This document shows, one piece after another, positions 46,667 to 57,504 of a DNA stretch of 64,000 nucleotides. Where the stretch lies: NCBI GenBank assembly GCA_014529385.2, contig CM043969.1:35539446-35603445 (forward strand), written 5' to 3'. The stretch is from Adiantum capillus-veneris. Lineage: Eukaryota > Streptophyta > Polypodiopsida > Polypodiales > Pteridaceae. Made by a program: the position numbers and the translations under genes. The notes beneath the pieces were generated by a model, which was not told the DNA's origin, ran no database searches, and saw nothing but the letters and a program-made list of their open reading frames with translations. Every line of letters begins with the position of its first letter. Within the stretch, counting starts at the first letter, position 1.

Positions 46667-47360
46667 TTACACATGGATCCCACACAAAACACCCTGGATT
46701 TCATACATCAACAGGTTAACCAAGCCTCCACCTGGCTCTATACCAAAAAAATCATCAATAAGTCTGCCATCGACCTGCCTCTGCATCATAAAACGTGCTT
46801 TGTTGTTATCCTCTTCACAAAAAACCATATTCAGGTCAACATAGGGTATATTGCATTCCAAAGTCTTGAAAACACCTGAAGCATCATCATGAGCAACAGA
46901 AGCAGCCTTCAAAAGGCATTGAAACGCATACATCCCTGCAAAGAGGCATACAAAACCCTTGAACACCTTTAAGGTATCTGCACAAGAATCGTCTTTCTTT
47001 GGAGCACCCATAATTTCTGCAAGAGGTACTTCTTCATCCCAGACGATAAAAAAACTCACAAGTAGCATTTTCCAGCATGCCAGTATCAAAGGAAGAAGAG
47101 AAAGACATATCATCTACTGCTTCAGGCATGAGCCTATCAAAAAAACTAAGATTATCAACTCCATCATCAAACATACTCTCAATATGCACCACTTCTGTGC
47201 ATTCACTCTCATCATCACAAAAACTCATAACCTCTTCAACTGAAGCATTCCCACTCTTCTCTGCTACTGGTTGCATACATTCCTCATAAGAGACAAGACC
47301 TTGCTCTCCCTCTTGCTGTGATTTAAGCTCCAAAGCATCCTTATATATCTTCCGCAACAT
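46667..47360 (-). pseudogene. H ORF continuation, unrecognised
   Basis: Two overlapping frames continue the gag-like ORF: an acidic part (CDDESECTEVVHIESMFDDG) and, after a frameshift near 47050, WDEEVPLAEIMGAPKKDDS and VDLNMVFCEEDNNKARFMMQ. I recognise no domain, protease or zinc knuckle. It ends before the PPR segment. Confidence 0.5.
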
Positions 47361-47913
47361 TTAAACCATTTGCCTCCTCATGCATTACCTCCATGTCATC
47401 TCCATCTGATGATAGGTCACTAGTGCTCTCTGTAGACTTTAACTCGTCATCAACAGTTTCCCCACCATCACTACATGAAGATGCTTCTTCGTCGCTCTCA
47501 TAACCCTCATCGTGAAGTGTAACAATGTCAGGATGCATATCTGAACCAAACCCATCACGTGGCAAGCAAACCTGAGATGCTGAGGTCTCCAAGCTCTCCC
47601 AATACTGTGCTTGCAGCTCTCTCCATGACTCGATGAGTTGGGAACCATTCTCAATGGTACAAAACGACTTTGGAGGATCATAAAAAGCTAGAAAAAGATC
47701 CCTTTTCATGCTTTGCCAACTCCATTGTTCTTCCTCGGACAGCACGGAATAAAGGTAGCATGCATCACAAAGAAGCCCTTGCCATGCATAATCAGCTTGC
47801 AACTCATCATCATAAAGCTCCAATTGAGAAAACTCGTACTCCACAAGGTGAAACCATGCCATAATATCCTCATGATGGGGACGTGTGAAGAACCTGCTTG
47901 TAGCCATGTCCAT
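47341..47913 (-). CDS. H gag-like protein
   Basis: Start at 47913, 78 bp after the LTR; MDMATSRFFTRPHHEDIMAW. The N-terminal 70 residues follow the retrotransposon gag pattern: W-F at EDIMAWFHLVEYEF, YDDELQADYAWQGLLCDACY, then W-SMKRDLFLAFYDPPK. The rest is an Asp/Glu/Ser-rich tail (DEGYESDEEASSCSDGGE). It is open for 190 codons. It likely packages H RNA or is a relic of it. Assignment rests on pattern only. Confidence 0.65.
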   Translation of the reverse strand: MDMATSRFFTRPHHEDIMAWFHLVEYEFSQLELYDDELQADYAWQGLLCDACYLYSVLSEEEQWSWQSMKRDLFLAFYDPPKSFCTIENGSQLIESWRELQAQYWESLETSASQVCLPRDGFGSDMHPDIVTLHDEGYESDEEASSCSDGGETVDDELKSTESTSDLSSDGDDMEVMHEEANGLNVAEDI

Positions 47914-47976
47914 ATTGGATTACCTGTAGCATAAGACAATTATGAAATGAAGCTCTGGAGTTTGATCCTCAGTGGC

Positions 47977-47987
47977 GGGCACCAAAA
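47977..47987 (-). other. H primer-binding site
   Basis: TTTTGGTGCCC on the minus strand, three bases after the LTR end GTCA, identical to gypsy-G. Confidence 0.72.
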
Positions 47988-47990
47988 GTA

Positions 47991-49608
47991 TGACAGAAGA
48001 AAGCCGAAGCGGGGCACCTCTATAGCAATGCTTCTCTGTCAGTTCGGGATCACAAACCTATCCACTCAAACACATGCAATTACATCTCCAAAGACTATAT
48101 AGAGCTGCCCTCTCCCAAGTGCTTTAACTTAAAGGGAAACTCCATAAAGTCGGGTAATAAGGCTGCTATGAACTCCTTCAAGTACATAAACGTAGTACCA
48201 TTCTGTCCTTGTTGCAGATTATCTTTGGCATCTATTTAGCAACATCCTTGGTGCTAACTCCCCACTTTTGTTTGTTGATGCAATGCCCTTAAGCCAGAGC
48301 GAGTTCAATTGTCATAGTTGCTTACACAAGAGCTCTCTGTCTCTATCTGAGCTGATTCATCGCAAGGAGGCGGCCTGCAAATCTGAAAGCGCTGTTGTGG
48401 AGAAAAAAGGCAGCCCTATCCTGCTGGCTGATCCACACGCTAGGGTTGATCGTTGAAAAGGCTAGCAGAATAGCCGTCTTCTGCAAAAGGCTGATGTATC
48501 TGCCTCATTTAACGAATGCTCTGGTAGATCAGTGCAGATTACCCTTGATGCCGAGTTGTGCAAACACACACTCATCTGAGAGGCCACGAGTAGAACAGAT
48601 ATCAACTCCTGTCCAATAGCCCCACATCACTAATGGCATGTACGGCTTTTCTAATTGCCGCCGACCTCATTCGAAACCTTCAAAAGTCCCCCCCACAAAG
48701 CTTGAGTGCCGCAAACTGTGATCCATAGCCAGGTCTCGCTTTCTTTTCTCTGGTTTTTAATGTCGCCATCTATCTCACTGGCCCCCAAGGTGAATGATGG
48801 CTCTTATCAACAATTGAAAGTATGACCTTTGCAAAACAAAAGACTAAATGTTGCGTAATTTTGGAGAGAACTCCGAGTCACTTATCATTGGCAGCAACTC
48901 CTCCATGACTACCCCGGTCTGCTTTAAGATGCCTCGCACAAAAACAAACCACGCAACACCTCCACAAGGGAGCAAGCTCCTTCATTTGCACACAACCTGT
49001 CTCTTCCCTGCATGCTCCACACTCGCTATCATTGGTAGCTCCATTTTTCCCCTTCTAATTGGTGATTCCCCTTGCATAGGCTGAATGATAGTACTCCAGC
49101 CAAAACATATGCGTCCCTGTTTGCCCCAAGCTGGCACTCTCAGCATCTCTCTCTCCTGCTCGCCACCACTCCCCTTTCCAAAAACGACCTCCCACTACTC
49201 ACGGCTCTCCCGTAGTTATCAAAAAACGCTTTTTTCATTTAACCCTCTACCTTTGCTTGTAAATACATTAGCCCACCCTTGCACCAAATAAAGTGATTCA
49301 AAACATGCAATACAGAACCTCTCAACGAAACTCACACAAGCTCAAACTCACCAATTACATCGAGCTCGCACGTCCCAAAAATTCTTCAACATAGCTTCGA
49401 AGGAGAACCTCCAAATAACAATACATATGATATCCGTTTTGACCAAAAATATAAGCAAACAGACAAGACAAACCAAACCTTGCTACTTCTGCCTTTACAA
49501 ATCACTTCCCAAGTGCAACCGGCTATGCATGCCTACGTACAAGAGGCAAATTGACAAGCATTCCCGCTCTATTGATTAGCTTCTTGCCCATTCAAAAAAC
49601 GTTTGACA
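47991..49608 (-). repeat. H 5' LTR (right copy)
   Basis: 1618 bp; same ends as the left copy, with an extra segment (about 48808-49000: aacaattgaaagtatgacc...) absent there. Confidence 0.88.
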
Positions 49609-50513
49609 ACGTGTGGTTGTCTGTGAAGGTAGTGCAATGAGTGCGGACACCTTACTTGGATCGGCATTGATACCTTTAGCTGAAATTTCATGGCCTAAGA
49701 GAATGACTCTACTTTCCCAATCTAGCACTTGTCTACATTTAACTGCCCTCCTAAGCTTTGCAGCCTTGCTAAACCCTCAATTACTTTTTCTAAATGTGAG
49801 ATGCAAGGGCTATATATACAAAAATCATCAATGAACACTCTTATGGATGTTCTAAAAAACAGTTGAAAGACATATGTGACATATCTCTAGAATGTGGCAG
49901 GTGCATTTCTGAGACCAAATGGCGTAACTCTATAAGCAAAACAACCCCATGGTGTAATAAAAGTGGTTTTTAGTTGATCTTCAAAGGCTATGCATATTTG
50001 AAAATAGCCGGAGTATTCGTCACACACTGTGTAGCCTTCAAAACCAACTACTTCATTCAGAATTTCATCCAAAAAAGGGAGAGGAAAATGGTCCTTCTTT
50101 GTGGCTGCATTTAGTGGTTTGTAGTCGACGCAAACCCTCCACTTACGATTCTTCTTAGGCATCACCAGTATGGGTGATACCCACTCTGAGTTTTCCACAG
50201 GGTAAAAGGACCTTGCTTCCAGTAGTTTCCTTACCTCGGCAAGGAGTGTCTTTTCTTGTATAACTCCCAGTCATCGTAGTTTCTGCACAACTGTCTTTAC
50301 CCCTTCCTTTAACTTAAAGTGATGCTCCATCGATGTAATACCTGTGATTCTTTCATAGTTGTCAATGAAAAGGTCACGAAATCTCATCAACATTTATAAC
50401 AATTTATCCTTCTCTTCATTTGTTGATTCCATAGACAACATAATTTTCAACTTATCCTCTCGTAGGCCAAGTGATTTATTTTCCTCTCTGTTGCTTTGAC
50501 CTTTTGGTGACGG
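49609..50513 (-). pseudogene. gypsy A2 RT remnant
   Basis: Continuation of A2 after H. RT: ENSEWVSPILVMPKKNRKWR, VCVDYKPLNAATKKDHFPL, FLDEILNEVVGFEGYTVCD, TTFITPWGCFAYRV, GLRNAPATF, in an open minus frame 49887-50198, with the YxDD region near 49830. The 5' side is cut at 50513, where a new LTR-like sequence starts TGACGGCC. Gag and protease are therefore missing. Confidence 0.85.
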
Positions 50514-50864
50514 TGACGGCCGGTTTTCGAAACCGCGACCGCGAGAACCAAACCCCAAGAAGGGGAGAGCATATTCCAAAGAAAAGACGATAAGAAATAG
50601 TTTTTTTTTACATTCACTACCCCTCTAGGCCTAACCACTGGCGGGACGCCACCAATTTGGCCACATCTCTCCATTATCGCCGGAAGACAGAGCCCTCTCT
50701 CTCCCTCTTGCTTGGCTCCGCCAACACTCTCTCTCTCTCTCTCTCACTTACCTTGCCTCTACATTGCCTGGCCCAATGGGCGCATAAAAAAAAAAAACAG
50801 TGCCATCGTCTGTATTCCCTGGCGGGCCGCCACGCTTTTGTAAAGTTCTCTCTCTCTCTTTCAT

Positions 50865-50905
<41 letters not shown>

Positions 50906-51064
50906 GTCCATACCCTTGTCCAGCGGGCCACCATACCTCACCCCTCCCTCTTCCCTCTTGTCCACACCCCCTCGACTTCACTCTCCTCTCCATCTCTCCA
51001 CTCTTGTTTTCTTCCCACCGACAGACCACCGCTCTCTCTTCCCCTATCTTCCCCTCCCTCAATT

Positions 51065-51131
<67 letters not shown>

Positions 51132-52054
51132 TGTGTGACACTGCCATGAACAAAAATCATTATTTTCTCCCTCTCTCTCATAACCCAATCCCCTCCCATT
51201 GACCTTTCCCCCCCCCCTCTCGCTCTCTGTCGAACAAGCGGGCCCGAGCCCCCACCCTCCCTCTCTTGCGCTCTCGTCAGCCCGCAGGTGCCGCTACAGG
51301 GCATGCTCTCTCACTCTCTCTTAATCACCACACAGACACACACGTCCTCACACACCCCACTCTCCCTCTCTCGCGCTCTCTCTATGTTGAGCAGCCTGCA
51401 GGCCATGTAGTGCACGGGGCATGCTCTCTCTCTCATCCTCACACACTCCCTTTCCCCTCCCTCCCCATCTCAGTCTCGCCCTCTCGTGCCCTCTGAGTCA
51501 TCCCACGAAAGCGAGCCCATCCGACACTCCCTCTCTCCCGCTCTTGGCCTATGCAGGCACCACCACAGGGAACCGTTTTCTCTCTCTATCAAACACCCAC
51601 ACACACACACCCTTCCCCCATACAACACCCGTATTCCCTCTCTCTCTCCCATTCTCGTCCTCTCTCTCTCTCTACGTAGCAGTCACAAGAATTTAAAACA
51701 ATATATATATATATATATAGCTTATCCCCCCCCTCCCCCCCTCGTTCCCACGCACACCTTGCCATATACACCCACACACCTATACTCTCATAGCACCGAA
51801 ACAAGAAAAGACATCGAAGGCATGCTCCAATCGACCCCAAAAATGACGAATGCGTTACACCGACGTACCACCTAGGCCGCCGTTCACCAGCATCGCATCC
51901 ACGATGCCCTCTTCAGTAAACTCCGTAGGTTGTCATCATTTTTCCTAGTCTTAAACCAAACCTTGTAAAAAATCCCAATTTGTAAATTATCACCTCTCTC
52001 TAGGTGATGGCCACAAAGGCCCACCTAGGAGTTTTCCTTTATAATATTTCCCAA

Positions 52055-52100
52055 GACAAAGCAAGGGTCAACCATCCACGACCCACCGCCTTGCTTTGTC
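52055..52100. repeat. inverted repeat, 12-bp stem
   Basis: GACAAAGCAAGG and its exact complement CCTTGCTTTGTC, 22 bp apart. A hairpin in the A3 LTR upstream of the DNA element. Function unknown. Confidence 0.8.
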
Positions 52101-52144
52101 TCCCCTAATTAGAATCCTAATCTAATCAAATTACCCTAATTTAA

Positions 52145-53484
52145 CACTAGAATGGTAACCTAACAGGACATAAAAGTGTACTTTCAAGGTTTTGGGAAAA
52201 AATTCCAAAACCATAGTAGATCCACTCATTTTGAAAAATCCTTTCATGAGCTTATAGTTCAATAACTACTCCATATGGAAAAAATGAGAAACTTGTAATT
52301 TTTCTCATCCCTTGGTCACTACAAGCCTCCAAAGTTGATGGACCAGTGCATTTTGCCCAAAACAGCAATTTCTTACGGTTGATTGCATATAAATAAGAGT
52401 GGGGATTTTTGTAGGACATGAGATAAAATGCCCCGTTAACTTCAATGGGTTGGTGACCAAAACATATGGTTGCTTTTACCTCACTAATTTTTTTTTGGGC
52501 AAAAACAATATGTACAAAAAAGTTGCATTTTTGCCATTCTGCAGACCTATCATCAAAGTTTCTATAGTCACGCTCAATACAGACACTATATACATGTTTT
52601 CTTAGTTTCTTTTGGGCCTTTGGATTCAAAACGAGCCATGGAGCATGTCAAAAGTATAATGGATCTCTCACAATTGGAACCTTGGGGGCAATGATAAAGT
52701 GCTAAATACAGCAAACATGAAAAAACTGGGTTTAGCATTATGACCTCTAGAAACCCATAGAAACTACTCAATATCTAGCCAAGTTTGTAGTCTATGATTA
52801 GATATGGTTACTACCTACAAAATACACACAATTGGCCTAAGAAACTAGCAATATTGAGAAAGTTATACTTGCTACTCTAAAATGTTTCGTATTCTTCAAC
52901 AATAAAAAAACTCAACCATCATCATATACTATGATATATAGCATATTAGGTCCCCCAAAACTCAAGGAAGATTAGCTTTATGTTATACATTACACTTACA
53001 CAATCAAAATTGAATTTGGATATCAAGAAAGCCACCAAAAAAATCATAAAAGTACTAATTTTGCCCAAAAAAACAGGATTATGCAATTCTGGTAAATTGG
53101 TCATAACTTTCAATTTTAACACTTAGCTCCCCCTACAAGCATCAAAACATGTTGAGAACTATGAAGGCCTAACCTTTAGCCATCTAAACCTCACAAACAT
53201 GAAGTTTAGAGTGGTATAGTTGCCAAAAATTGAAAAAAAACAAAAAACAGGACCCGTTTTTTCACACAGTTTAGGTTCAAAAATGTTGTGCAAGAGTAAG
53301 GTTAATGGTGAGATCGATACTCCAAAAAAAATGCTAAGTTTTTTTCAGCTCATAAGGCAACTTTGTGGATATATAGCACCTAGAAATTCATTTTCATACT
53401 CTTCAAATAATTCAAGTAAAATGGTCACTTAACAGGACACAAAAGTGTCCAAGGACATAAAAGTGTCCTGTTACCATTCTAGTG
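52145..53484. mobile_element. 1340-bp inverted-repeat DNA element flanked by TTAA
   Basis: Terminal inverted repeat CACTAGAATGGTAAC at both ends (left copy then has CTAAC before AGGACA; right has AGGACA directly). TTAA lies at 52141-52144 and 53485-53488. TTAA is the piggyBac target duplication; because the tetranucleotide is palindromic, a TA duplication (Tc1/mariner) with ends ACACTAG is equally compatible. The interior is AT-rich with no transposase; a 125-codon minus ORF (52252-52629) is unrecognised. The right end has two short palindromes (GGACAC..GTGTCC at 53435-53450; AGGACA..TGTCCT at 53452-53469). Non-autonomous. Confidence 0.72.
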
Positions 53485-53892
53485 TTAAAGCAGCCAGCAC
53501 CTATAAAAAGGCACTGAGAGGTCACTATCGGGGGGGAGCAGTTTCATCAGAGGTCAACACTTGGTAGTATTTGGTGGGAGGGATTGGCAAAATTTGCGTC
53601 ACGAGAGAGGGGACTTAGTGTAGCGATTTTCTTTGAGAGCTTGCACCATGTAAAGAAGTTATGTCTACATCTCGACTTCAATGGTCGAGAGAGACACAAT
53701 CATGTTGGAAAGGTTTTCGTGTCCGTGAGTCATCTCTAGAGAACGCACTAGTAGGCTCAGTATCTCTCCCTCTATCTCTCTATCACTATGATTGCCACCT
53801 CGCCAGAATAAGGTTGCTGTAAATATTGCAAGAAAATAGTTCTCCCTCACACCCCGAGGGTTTTCATCACCTGTCATATTCTCTCTCTATTC

Positions 53893-53923
<31 letters not shown>

Positions 53924-54076
53924 TCTGTGATATTTCCAATCACCATTGTTTGCGTCCTAGTTACTCAAAGCTAGGTGGTGTCCCTTGTTCGCTTCACAAT
54001 GGCCGGCTCGCGGCGTGCATCGGCATGCTGGCATTTTTGAGGCCGTTGGGGTGCGTGTCGTTCTTTGCACTTGTCA

Positions 54077-54086
54077 TTTGGTGCCC
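54077..54086 (+). other. A3 primer-binding site
   Basis: TTTGGTGCCC followed by CCACTGAGGAGGG, directly after GTCA. Same core as gypsy-G and H; the H site continues GCCACTGAGGA, also similar. Confidence 0.75.
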
Positions 54087-54151
54087 CCACTGAGGAGGGC
54101 TTCTCGGAAACCTTCAGTTTACAATGCTGAAAATGAAACACATCATCAATC

Positions 54152-54563
54152 ATGGATGAATGGCTGAAGGAATTCTCCAACTGGAGAACAGAAGAGGAGG
54201 ATACTAAAGAGGCACTAACGGCCTTCATTGAAGTACTACTTCCAGGGTGTAGTATCGTCAGTATTCAAGAGGTAAGCTCTCCATCTCGTGTTGCTTGTTC
54301 TAACCGCAAATTGAGAGCATCAGGTGGGAAGTCTATAAAGTTCCATCACTACTGTCAACCAAAGCACACTATCAGTGAGTGCCAGCAACGAAGGTAGTGA
54401 GGGGGGTGAAATCATCTACATTGACATTCACTGCGAGGAGGTCATCCATATCAAGGGAGGAAAGAAAATGGGACTGCTCTATATAACCTCTACTCCAAAG
54501 TGGCCAAAAGGGGCTGCTCGAGCCAAAGTTAAGGAAGGGCTAAGCCAGTCTGGAAACACGTGA
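54152..54563 (+). CDS. A3 accessory ORFs upstream of gag, part 1
   Basis: Small frames between primer site and gag. The first (MDEWLKEFSNWRTEEEDTKE) reaches SIVSIQEV, where a GTAAGC donor-like site follows at about 54271. The second part has YCQPKHTISECQ, which looks like a degraded zinc knuckle (C, then H and C). I do not recognise the protein. Position matches the extra ORF seen upstream of gag in Ogre-type gypsy elements. Confidence 0.45.
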
Positions 54564-55093
54564 CCCCAAAGGAAGAAGCATCTCGCCACACGAGTGCTTC
54601 AAATTTGGAAAGCCGAGTGGTACCCAGTTTGCCAAAAAGAAGGTCATCCAAGGCTAAGGGGCGAAAGGTCACCTATCGATTCGCATGGCGCATGCGAGTA
54701 TTGCCATTTCATTTCGACAATCTTGAAGCACAAGTGGTAAGAAGGTTTCCATGCCCTAAGGAGGAGTGGTTCGGTTACTGCTCTCGCTGTTTTGGAGGAC
54801 GGGTACAGGGTCTTCCTCCTCTACCCGTACAGCTCATCCTGAAGAAGCTCTCCACCATGGGTGAAACTCAGTGGGCTAGAGACGAGTTACAACTGAATGG
54901 AGTGGAGTTCATGCAACACGCCGACTACGGTAATTACCTGCAGCAGTTGCGGCTAGCTAAAAGGCTAGGAGTAGTCAGACGCATTGCCATCACCCCGTAC
55001 GTGCTGAGCGACGAAGGAAAAGTGGAGCCTATGAAAGGCGACGACCTCATGTGGATGTGCCGACTCATCAACACCAGCACGGTAAGAGTATAA
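54560..55093 (+). CDS. A3 accessory ORF, part 2 (177 codons)
   Basis: A clean open frame ahead of gag: KGRKVTYRFAWRMRVLPFHF, CPKEEWFGYCSRCFGGRVQ, LPVQLILKKLSTMGETQWAR, YGNYLQQLRLAKRLGVVRRI and DDLMWMCRLINTSTVRV. Contains a CX2C (YCSRCFGG). Amino-acid use is protein-like, unlike the flanking UTR. No family recognised. A donor-like GTAAGTG follows the stop. It is about 330 bp upstream of the gag ATG. It could be an element-specific auxiliary protein or captured host sequence. Confidence 0.5.
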   Translation: MTPKEEASRHTSASNLESRVVPSLPKRRSSKAKGRKVTYRFAWRMRVLPFHFDNLEAQVVRRFPCPKEEWFGYCSRCFGGRVQGLPPLPVQLILKKLSTMGETQWARDELQLNGVEFMQHADYGNYLQQLRLAKRLGVVRRIAITPYVLSDEGKVEPMKGDDLMWMCRLINTSTVRV

Positions 55094-55426
55094 GTAAGTG
55101 CTCCACCCTCTATGCATGATGGAAAACAGGCCAACAACATTCCCGTTTAGATTTCTGTAGGACATGAATGTGAATATTTATGTAGATATGAAAATCTTCT
55201 ACCAACAAAAGATTTTGTATCTGTTTGGTGTTACGGTGCTAGGAGCAATCCTTAGCTCCCCAAACCCTATCATTCTCCCCATATTGGATTACCACCAATC
55301 CTTCAATGTTTCCATCTTTATCCTATTTTAAGTCTATCCACCCAACCCTGTAAAAAGCCGCTATGAGCTGCTAATGTCATTAATGTTATTAAAAATATAT
55401 ATATATAATTTTCCTGAGTTCCTACC

Positions 55427-56400
55427 ATGGCAACTGTTTCTTTCCCCATGTTCAGTGGAAAGAAGGGAGAAGACATCACCACCGACTTGTGTGATTTTCA
55501 ACAAGGATGACAACGCCTCACGGCTACGAATTTTTCCTCTACTGATGAAAGTAGAGGCCAAGTCTTGGTATAATTATTTGCCCCAAGAAATCAAAAATGC
55601 ATGGGATGTACTATGTGATGCCTTTGTGAAGAGGTTTGGTGGAGGCACAACCTCAGAAAAGTTATGCGAGCTGCTGATGGCATTAAAGCAGGGAGGTCTG
55701 CTAGAGTATGCCACTTACGAGTCCAAGTTTGTGGATTTGTGGGAGCGATGAGTTGCCTCACTGGAGAAAGGTGAAGGAGCGCCTAATTTCCTGAAGAAGG
55801 ACCGTTTCATTGTTGGCATGTGGTCGCTGCTTAAGGAGAAGGTGAAGGGGAGGCTCCTTGCAACGTATGAGTTGGCAGTGGAAGTAGCCCGCCTTAAAGA
55901 CAAGAAGCTGCACATGCAAGAAAGAGTCAACGAGTTAGAGGAATCGAGCGTAGTCCAACTAACCCCAGTGACTGCAACAGCCGTTCATAGAGCCCAACCA
56001 CAAGAGGCATCAGAAGAGCAACAAGACCTGCTGAGTCGCATCACTACCCAACTCGAGAGTTTATATGTGCATTTGATGCAACAAAGGCATAAAGTTGTCA
56101 GAAATCCAGAACAAGGGAGAGGACAACAAAGGCAAAACCAAGATTACCACTGCTATAATTGCGGGGAAGACTACCATGGCATGTACTAATGTCCACATCC
56201 AAGAAGACAGAATTTCAATAGAGGAGGAAGACAGAATCAAATCTCTCCACCAAGGGAAGACCACCACCACCCAGGAAACCAGGGCCGATTCCACTGATCC
56301 AAATCCTTTGACCACCTGTACAACAACCACCACAACAACCTCTTATTCCACCTCTACCCCCACCACCTACTGTAAACCAAGCGGTGAGTGTTATTAGCTT
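55427..56400 (+). pseudogene. A3 gag
   Basis: ATG at 55427 (MATVSFPMFSGKKGEDI). A frameshift within 30 codons moves to a frame with RLRIFPLLMKVEAKSWYNYL, VKRFGGGTTSEKLCELLMAL and GLLEYATYESKFVDLWE. A TGA follows (55749-55751), where Trp is expected. Then NFLKKDRFIVGMWSLLKEKV and a coiled, Gln-rich region. The zinc knuckle CYNCGEDYHGMY is at 56151-56186; a TAA replaces the Tyr before the last Cys. Homologous to A1 gag. The tail is Pro/Thr-rich. Confidence 0.87.
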
Positions 56401-56479
56401 GGAAGCTAAAGGAAAGGCAAAGGTAGAAGAACCAGTTTGAGAGAAGGACAAAGGAAAAGAAAAAGAAAAAGTAGAAGAA

Positions 56480-57112
56480 GTGGAGGCCATGGAAGTGAAG
56501 CGTACCAAGCACAAAGAAGCCTCTCAAAGAGAGGAGAAAATGAAAGGAAAAGGCGAGTCCAGCAAGCAAGCATCTAAGCCTCGACGAAAGATCGACATCG
56601 TGGATTTTTCACTAGATGAGTATGCTAAACCATATGACTTAGTTCAGGATGTGTTGATGCAGGGTCCAAAGATAACTTGGCCCCAATCACTCCATCTTGC
56701 ACCAAGGATGAAGAGGCAATGGACAAAGATGGTAAGCACAAGAAGATCAAGACCAAGGATAGCTGGGACTATCTCTGGGAGGGATCTTGACAACATCCTA
56801 CCAGCCATGGATACCCACATCAAGGGGCAATGTATCTCAAATGTCTACACAGATGGTGGCGCACAGATATGCTTCATGAGTGAGAAAATGATGCACCATC
56901 TAGGCCTAGAGGTGAGTAGGCCGGCACCCGACCGAGGCAAAATGGCAAATAACATAAGAGTGAAATGTGTAGGCATTGTGAATGAGGTCAAAGTAAAGGC
57001 ATTCAATACAGAAGTGGAGGTAGACATTTTTGTCATGCCACACAAAGGGGAGGGCTACCCTATCATTCTTGGAAGACCCTGGCTCATGGCTATGGAAGCT
57101 AAGAAAGACTAG
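56480..57112 (+). pseudogene. A3 aspartic protease domain (Asp-Gly-Gly)
   Basis: Open 210 codons: a Lys-rich linker, KITWPQSLHLAPRMKRQWTK, then YTDGGAQICFMSEKMMHHLG (active site about 56852-56860), VKVKAFNTEVEVDIFVMPHK and YPIILGRPWLMAMEAKKD, then a TAG. Matches A1 protease over its length. Active triplet Asp-Gly-Gly. An acidic linker ORF (57122-57508) follows and includes LTGEERKEYVSMLSKFTTLF. Confidence 0.85.
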
Positions 57113-57504
57113 AGTACTGGAATGATTCAGATGAAGGACGCTAAAGGGAAGTCCATATTCTACGACATGAGGACTGGGAAGCAACACAACATGATCTTGG
57201 AGGCTTTGGAAGATGAGTCCACGAGTGACTACTCGTCCACCTCGGGAGAAGAGACAACAACAACTGAAGAAAGTGACAGTAGCATCGAAGTGATGGGGGT
57301 CATCCTTAAAGAACCAAAAATATTGAGACAATCTAAAGCACCATCGACAAACCAAGAAGGAACATCAAGTACGCAATCCTTAGAGGATACAAGTAGGTTA
57401 CATCGGATGCTCTCCAATGAGTTAACCGGTGAAGAGAGGAAGGAATATGTCTCCATGCTAAGTAAATTCACCACATTGTTCATCGATGGTTATGATAAGA
57501 TCAC

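Larger units (their letters stand above)
43918..49608 (-). mobile_element. H: non-autonomous LTR element carrying a PPR pseudogene
   Basis: LTRs 43918-45344 and 47991-49608 begin TGACAG and end TTGACA. Target duplication ACGT at 43914-43917 and 49609-49612; joining the flanks restores the A2 sequence seen uninterrupted in A1 near 6320. The primer site is beside the right LTR on the minus strand. The 2.65-kb interior has a gag-like gene followed by PPR-derived sequence and no pol. It must use enzymes of another element, most likely a gypsy A/G relative with the same primer site. Confidence 0.88.
50514..54076 (+). repeat. A3 5' LTR (inferred), containing the TTAA-flanked element
   Basis: Starts TGACGGCCGG right after the A2 break (50513) and ends ACTTGTCA beside the primer site. 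About 2.2 kb without the insertion at 52145-53484. The first part has CT runs (50875-50904, 51067-51128) and CA runs. A TATA box (CCTATAAAAAGGC, about 53500) and a GT microsatellite (53896-53920) lie in the second part. GCGTCCTAGT and CTAGGTGGTG near 53952-53984 recur in F near 38951-38985. Open frames in the CT runs are artefacts. Confidence 0.6.

Noticed and set aside
52145-53484. Calling the TTAA-flanked element a CACTA transposon because it starts CACTAG
   Set aside because: The plant CACTA end is CACTACAA-like with a 3-bp direct duplication; here the flanks TAA and TTA are not a direct repeat.
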